From assembly GCF_047675955.1 (NCBI RefSeq), contig NC_132916.1, forward strand, positions 69,929,481 through 69,993,480: DNA of 64,000 nt. The letters are read 5' to 3'. This stretch comes from Chlorocebus sabaeus (Eukaryota > Chordata > Mammalia > Primates > Cercopithecidae). Position numbers and translations under genes: made by a program. Position 1 is the stretch's first letter, and every line of letters starts with the position of its first letter. The notes under the pieces were generated by a model that was not told the DNA's origin, did not search any database, and saw only the letters and a program-made list of their open reading frames with translations. This document shows positions 59,022-64,000 of this stretch, piece by piece.

Positions 59022-59759
59022 CTCTAGTGCCTGCCACTTAAGACAAGAAGGGGAAAACAAAGCATATCTCTTCCTTCTGCACTGTCTGTCTTCTTGGCTA
59101 GAAAGAAAAATATTCAGAGTCACTCCAGCCAAATTCCTCTTGCTTCTGCTCTAAAGAAGGCTGAGGAAGGACCTAACTTTCCAGAGATTAAAGAACTCTG
59201 CCTCCAAACCCAAATTTTTGCATTAAAGAAGAAGCAGAGGAATGGGTGTCGGATGGGTAAAGATGGGTGTGTAAAGATCAGTGGTTTGGGGGCAAATTGC
59301 CTCTAGTTATATAGAAATGTATTTTATATTTTTAGTGGTAACTTTATCCTGAATTAATTTTGCTTTCCTATGTTTCTCTGATTTTTCTATTAAAATATTA
59401 GTTGTTATATATTAATTTATATAACCTACCCTCAACTGTTTACAAATGCTGAATGTATGGTGACTGTGATGAAATTCTTAGACACTCACTTGCCTCATTA
59501 TCAATGGCAGAATCCAGGGATGGTGAGATTCCACTCCAAGCTGCCCTGGGGCCACAGTGAGGAAAATGCATGCATGCTTCATTTCCCACATGTTCATGTT
59601 CTGGGTTGAAAGCAGGCTGACCGGGTGATTCACAGCATCAAAGTAAAGCTGAGATGCCCCCCTAATTAGACACAACTTGGGATTTGCCTCTTTTGGCAAT
59701 TCTCTTTTAGCCTAAGTATGAATGCTAGTTATTTTGTGACACTTTGTGGCTCTAGCTCA
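59022..59759. other. Unassigned sequence
   Basis: Frames 59094-59306 (plus) and 59478-59699 (minus) are unrecognised. No repeat assigned. Confidence 0.4.
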
Positions 59760-59898
59760 TTAGATCAGAATCCTGATTATGTACCAGAAAAAATACTGAT
59801 GCTCTGGCCTATCTCCATTGGAGGTGTTGCTTAGGTATCCATATTTTTATTTAAAAGCTTCCCAGGTAATTCTAATGGACAGACAACGTTAAGGGATG
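59760..59898 (+). mobile_element. hAT-Charlie fragment
   Basis: 'aatactgatgctctggcctatctcc' and 'tttaaaagcttcccaggtaattctaatgga' match the centre and right half of a Charlie-type MITE. The terminal inverted repeats are decayed. Confidence 0.55.
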
Positions 59899-60654
59899 AC
59901 TGCTGTGACTGGTAGACTCTCTCACCTAAACTCTCTGTTTTGTGCTCTGACTTTGGCTTGATTCCTCTGATTCTATTCCTAATTTCAATTTCTGTCTGCA
60001 GTTCTCACTCCAGGATCTCTGTTTTTCTGTTCCCAGATGTTAAACCTGATTTTCACTTGTGAGAGCTCTTTGAGTTCAGGATTGGTTTTCTTGACACTGG
60101 GCTGTAGGTTTTAATTAACCCTGCTCTAACATTCCAGTGGCAAGAGGTGACCTCCTTTTTCTGATTTGCAGTAGTACAACACCTCATCCCACTGACTGAC
60201 AGCCAAAAAGTGTGGGAAAATCTCCGGGCTTACAAACTGTGTTTAAGGAGGCAATGATTGACTCTTCAGAGTTGCAGTGTTCAATATTCAGGAAGCTTTC
60301 TTTATTCCACCCCAGTTCACCTGAATGTCAACTACACTCTCATTTGGTCCCCATCTGTTTCTAGGTAAATCTCCCAAATAGCCTCTTGACACTGAGAGCT
60401 GCTTGCTTTATCCTCCCAGTTTCTAAACCCAGGAATCTTCACAACTCTGTTCTCCCCTACAGATCTCCAAAAGATCATCTCTGTACTGATGTACTGAATT
60501 TTTGCTAGTTTAATCTTTACCTTCCTATGTTTCTTTTTTTTTTTTTTTTGAGTTTTAAATTTCTTTTCTCATCAACTTCCTTCATGTTATCATGCTTTAG
60601 ATATAGCCTGTATACCCAAGCTACCTGCAAACAACAAATATGCCTCAAATTGAG
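59899..60654. other. Unassigned sequence with T-run
   Basis: T-run at about 60533-60549. Pyrimidine-rich text from 60300 to 60480 could be a decayed L2 but is not called. Confidence 0.4.
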
Positions 60655-60870
60655 GTAATAAAATCAATGGTTAAACATCCAGGTTTTGTAGTCAAGCAGC
60701 CTGGCCTCAAATCCTAAATCTGTGACTTCCAAATTGGTTTTCTCACTTGCAATGTGGGGTGATAATAAGACCTAATCTGTAGGATTGTTAGTAGAAAGAA
60801 GTAAGATGATCTTGGAGGATTTTCTGATACACAGTAAGTGATGCACACATGTTAGGTGTTTGCCACAGAT
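60655..60870 (+). mobile_element. MIR SINE
   Basis: 'aatggttaaacatccaggttttgtagtcaagcagcctgg', 'ggttttctcacttgcaatgtggggtgataataa' and 'gatacacagtaagtgatgcac' follow MIR from head to tail. Confidence 0.82.
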
Positions 60871-60994
60871 ACTGAGATGGAATTTGCCTCACATGTATTC
60901 ATTTATTGAGGATCAACACCTGTGAAAGGAAGCAGGGAAGAAGTTCAACTGAGATGTTGGCCATGCTGTGTTTTAAAGTACACATTACCTTTTT

Positions 60995-61318
60995 TTCCTC
61001 CCTCTCTCTCTCTCTCTCTCTTTTTTTTTTTTTTTTTTTTAGACAGAGTCTCGCTCAGTCACCCAGGCTGGAGTGCAGTGGTGCAATCTCGGCTCACTGC
61101 AACCTCCACCTCCCGGGTTCAAGGGATTCTCCTGCTTCCGCCTCCTGAGTAGCTGGGATTACAGGTGCCCGCCATCATGCCCCGCTAATTTATGTATTTT
61201 TAGTAGAGACTGGGTTTCACCATATTGGCCAGGCTGGTCTCGAACTCCTGACCTCAAGTGATACCTTACTCAGCCTCCCAAAGTGCTGGGATTAAGGCGT
61301 GAGCCACCGCTCCCGACC
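60995..61318 (-). mobile_element. Full-length Alu (AluSx-like), antisense, with (CT)n tail
   Basis: T20 preceded by (CT)n at 60999-61020, then 'agacagagtctcgctcagtc' to 'gagccaccgctcccgacc'. On its own strand the tail is therefore poly(A) followed by (AG)n. Plus-strand frames 60906-61148, 60922-61152 and 61073-61261 are Alu shadows. Confidence 0.95.
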
Positions 61319-61689
61319 GTAAACATTTCCTTCCAACGTCACTCTGTGCTGGGTGGAAATGGGCAGCCTCTAGACGCTCTCCTTACCAGCCACCACATGC
61401 TGCTCAGAGGAGCTTGTGGCCCTGGGTGAGGACGCTCCCTGCAGGTGAAGGCAACCCTGAAAAGTCTGACAGCTGTTGGCAGTCACGCTTCCTGGGCTCT
61501 CAGCGGGTCTTCCTTGAAGGAGCAGGCGGTGCCTCTCAGCTCTACCACAGTGTCTCCCTCATTCCCCTGGTTTGCAGGAGAAAAGTGCACCTGTCTGATG
61601 TGCCTTAGTCGTGGTGTGTAGTGGGGAGGGGAGTGGCGGCGGTAGTTTTTCCTCAGGTAGCCTATGTTTAGAAATAATATGCTCATGGA
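61319..61689. other. Unassigned GC-richer patch
   Basis: Noticeably richer in GC than its surroundings, with open frames on both strands (61414-61608 plus, 61483-61686 minus) that I do not recognise. No clear splice structure or repeat. Confidence 0.4.
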
Positions 61690-62030
61690 AAGCCCCTATT
61701 CTTTTAGTTACAAACTACCATAAACCGGTGGCTTACAAACTACGGAAGCTTATTTCTCACAATTCTGGGAGCTGGAAAGTTTGTGCTCAAGGTACTGGCA
61801 GATTTGGTGTCAGGTGAGCCCTCCTGGTTCATATATGGTTGGCTTCCTGCTGTGTCCTCACACGGTGGAAGAGGCAAGCAGCTCTCTGGAGTCATAAGGG
61901 TGGTGCTAATCCCATTTCTGGGGGTGGAGCCTACCAAAGGCCCCGCCTCCTCACAACATCACTTTGAGGGTTAGAATTTCAACAGTTAACATTTGGAGGG
62001 GTACGAACATTCAGAACACAGCACCTATCA
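61690..62030 (-). mobile_element. MaLR (MST/MLT1-type) LTR, antisense
   Basis: 'gtggcttacaaactacggaagcttatttctcacaattctggg', 'cttcctgctgtgtcctcacacggtggaag', 'aaaggccccgcctcctcacaacatca' and 'gaacattcagaacacagcacc' are reverse-strand MaLR LTR landmarks. Frames 61740-61937 and 61783-61974 lie within it. Confidence 0.72.
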
Positions 62031-62728
62031 ATACAAACAGGACATTTCAGAAGCCTGAGGATGCGCCTAATTTCACGTTTTTAGATTCCCGGGCTAGAGT
62101 TCAGGTTTTTATTATCACAAATAAGAGAGAGCAGAAGGAAGTAAACGTACAATGGGAACAGGGTGATTTTAAATGCATTTTGGTCCTCAGACCTTGGTCT
62201 GAGGTAGTTTCTGGAGATTCTGCTGACACAGCCTGTCAGCAAACAACAGCATTTGTGCACAGAGCTCCCAGGATTCCACTTTACAAAATCACTTTGAGCT
62301 GCCACTTCATAATTTATATAAAGGCATTGTTTCAATAGCCTGCAAGAAATTTTGGAAGACAAATCTAATAACTGATTTTTTTTACAGGTTATTTTCCAAG
62401 GTAACTAAAAATCAAAACTGATTTACTTAAAATGGTCATCCCAGTTTTAATAAATGTTTAATTTCTCAGATGCTATGATCTTTGTCTTCATTCTTTACTC
62501 AGCAGGAACTGGATTAATTCCTGAAGAAAGATAAACAAATATTTTTTGTTACAGACTTGGTTAAATGTTTTCTCAATCCTTTTGGCCTGGGATAATTGTA
62601 AATACACAGCATGTTTAACCAGACCTCTGTGGGGTCTCATGGACAGGGGATGAAAGACCATTAGATTTTAGACAGTCTATACAACAACTATCATCCTTGA
62701 GGTTGTCCATGGTAGCTTTCTTTCTGTT
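62031..62728. other. Unassigned sequence
   Basis: Holds most of a 124-codon plus-strand frame (61964-62338). The peptide is unrecognised and begins in the MaLR LTR, so I do not call it coding. Confidence 0.45.
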
Positions 62729-63038
62729 CTTTTTTTTTTTTTTTTTTTTTTTGAGACAGAGTCTCACTCTGCTGCCCAGGCTGGAGTGCAGTGCAGTGGT
62801 GCAATCTCGGCTCACGGCAACCTCCACCTCCTAGGTTAAAGCGATCCTCCTGCCTCAGCTTCCTGAGTTGTTGGGACTACAGGCATGTACCACCATGCCC
62901 AGCTAATTTTTGTATTTTTAGTAAAGATGGGGTTTCACCATGTTGGCCAGGCTGGTCTGGAACTCCTGACCTCAAGTAATTCACCTCCTTAGCCTCCCAA
63001 AGTGCTGGGATTACAGGCGTGAGCCACCGTGTCCGGTC
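62729..63038 (-). mobile_element. Full-length Alu (AluS-like), antisense
   Basis: T22 tail, 'gagacagagtctcactctgc', a small in-element duplication 'gtgcagtgcagtgg' near 62787, ending 'gagccaccgtgtccgg'. Frames 62615-62827 and 62791-62979 are Alu shadows. Confidence 0.95.
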
Positions 63039-63154
63039 CCTTAGCACATTCTTAAATCATACTCATCAAGTGGGAAATGTAGCTTTGTGGATATATTCTA
63101 GCTACAATCAGAATTAGGTCCTTATCATCTACTCACAGATTGCGTCATTTAGCA

Positions 63155-63385
63155 GTGATGAATACAAGTTTTGGAGTAATAGACAGCTGGATTTGAGTCT
63201 TGCCACTGAAAGAATGTCTGTGGGGCTTTAGACAAATGACCTTGCTTCTTTAGGCCCTAGTTTTCATATCTGAAAAATGAAGATAACAATTGCTGACTGT
63301 GGGACTTCAATGTCACTGTCATACTTAGCACACTAAATATTCAACAAATAAGTAGCATCAACATTATCCTCCTCATCATGTCTCT
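63155..63385 (+). mobile_element. MIR SINE
   Basis: 'caagttttggagtaatagacagctggatttgagtcttgcc', 'ggctttagacaaatgaccttgcttc', 'ttttcatatctgaaaaatgaagataac' follow MIR. The 3' part fades. Confidence 0.82.
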
Positions 63386-64000
63386 TTTCTTTCACCCTAA
63401 CAATGTTCAAGAGAAGAATCAATTTTTCTCTCAAATGAACTTCATGTTTTGAGTCTTGTGAGGTTTAATTCTTTTTCCTTTTAATTTTTCTTTCATGTAA
63501 GTCATATATTTGTCACTTCCAGTGTAATTTGTGGACCCCTGGTTTCCAAAGATAAGGAGTAATGTTGTATGCAGTAGCTCCCAGGGTTGGGGTGAGGAGC
63601 TTGGCCTGTGCTGGTTTTTAGTGACTTTCAAACAAGAACATCACTGTCAGTAATTCATTTAGTAGACTATTGCACCAAATTATATGTCTTGGGGATGACT
63701 GGGAATAGCTTTGGTTTCTGCACAGTTGACCAGGTGTTCTCTAAGTCCCCTATGGCCATTAGGTGAAGCCCTCCAAATTATGGAACCTTAGTGTGCCTTG
63801 GGAGGTTAACTCCACCTTAGATGGAACCAGAAGGACTTCTCAGTGGGACCCAGGAATCTATACTACAGAAAATTTAAATCTTTCATCCAGCGTTGAAGCA
63901 GTTTTTAGCCTAAATGTGGGTTGAGAACAACATCAATTCATATTACTACCTCTCCTAGCATTTTATCTGTATGTTTACAGTTCTTCTCCAACCTCCCTAT
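63386..64000. other. Unassigned sequence to window end
   Basis: No gene or repeat recognised. Minus-strand frame 63431-63631 is unremarkable. Confidence 0.4.

Noticed and set aside
61964..62338. 124-codon plus-strand open frame
   Set aside because: Begins within a MaLR LTR and encodes an unrecognised peptide. No evidence of transcription or constraint.
1..64000. CRISPR arrays, tRNA, snRNA, Y RNA, bacterial or phage genes
   Set aside because: No regularly spaced direct repeats and no recognisable structural-RNA sequence were found. The repeat content is plainly primate nuclear DNA.

Overview
This looks like human or other catarrhine-primate nuclear DNA. The evidence is the repeat content: AluY- and AluS-type SINEs, a primate-type L1 3' end, LTRs of several endogenous retrovirus (ERV) classes, and a deep background of MIR, L2, hAT-Charlie and MaLR fossils. 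Composition is AT-rich and I saw no CpG island. I found no convincing protein-coding exon, tRNA, snRNA or CRISPR array. The open frames lie in Alu and L1 copies, in pyrimidine microsatellites, or in unremarkable sequence whose peptides I do not recognise. The window is best read as intergenic or deep intronic DNA. Family names are given from memory of consensus sequences and need a RepeatMasker check.

Layout. 1-6 kb: an old L1 ORF2 piece, a truncated Alu and four MIRs. 6-7.5 kb: a ~230-bp inverted duplication whose left arm is wedged between polypyrimidine tracts. 8.6-15 kb: (TA/TG)n, Alu, a hAT element, two truncated antisense L1s (one splitting an L2), an AluY with target-site duplication (TSD), an ERV LTR and a (TTCC)19 microsatellite. 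15.9-17.8 kb: a second inverted repeat, ~91% identical over 98 bp. 19-22.5 kb: an LTR split by an AluY, L2/MIR fossils, and an Alu that landed in the loop of a 31-bp-arm hairpin and was itself scrambled. 22.5-29.4 kb: antisense L1M, ~1.5 kb of L2, MIR, L2, then two solo LTRs on the minus strand with matching TSDs.

32.2-43.4 kb has no Alu or recognisable L1 insertion. It holds L2/MIR fragments, a 40-bp tandem duplication, a probable old LTR and a homeodomain/POU-like motif cluster near 38.4 kb, so it is the best place to look for a conserved regulatory element. 46.3-48.5 kb is a nested pile of MLT1- and MLT2-type LTRs in or beside an L2, with a C7GC7 tract. 50-64 kb is ordinary primate DNA with hAT elements, an Alu monomer inside an old L1, four MIRs, a long antisense L2, a MaLR LTR and two antisense Alus.

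No genes act together here. The interest is structural: inverted duplications, hairpins, template-switch scars, nested transposons and a few LTRs that still carry TATA and poly(A) motifs.
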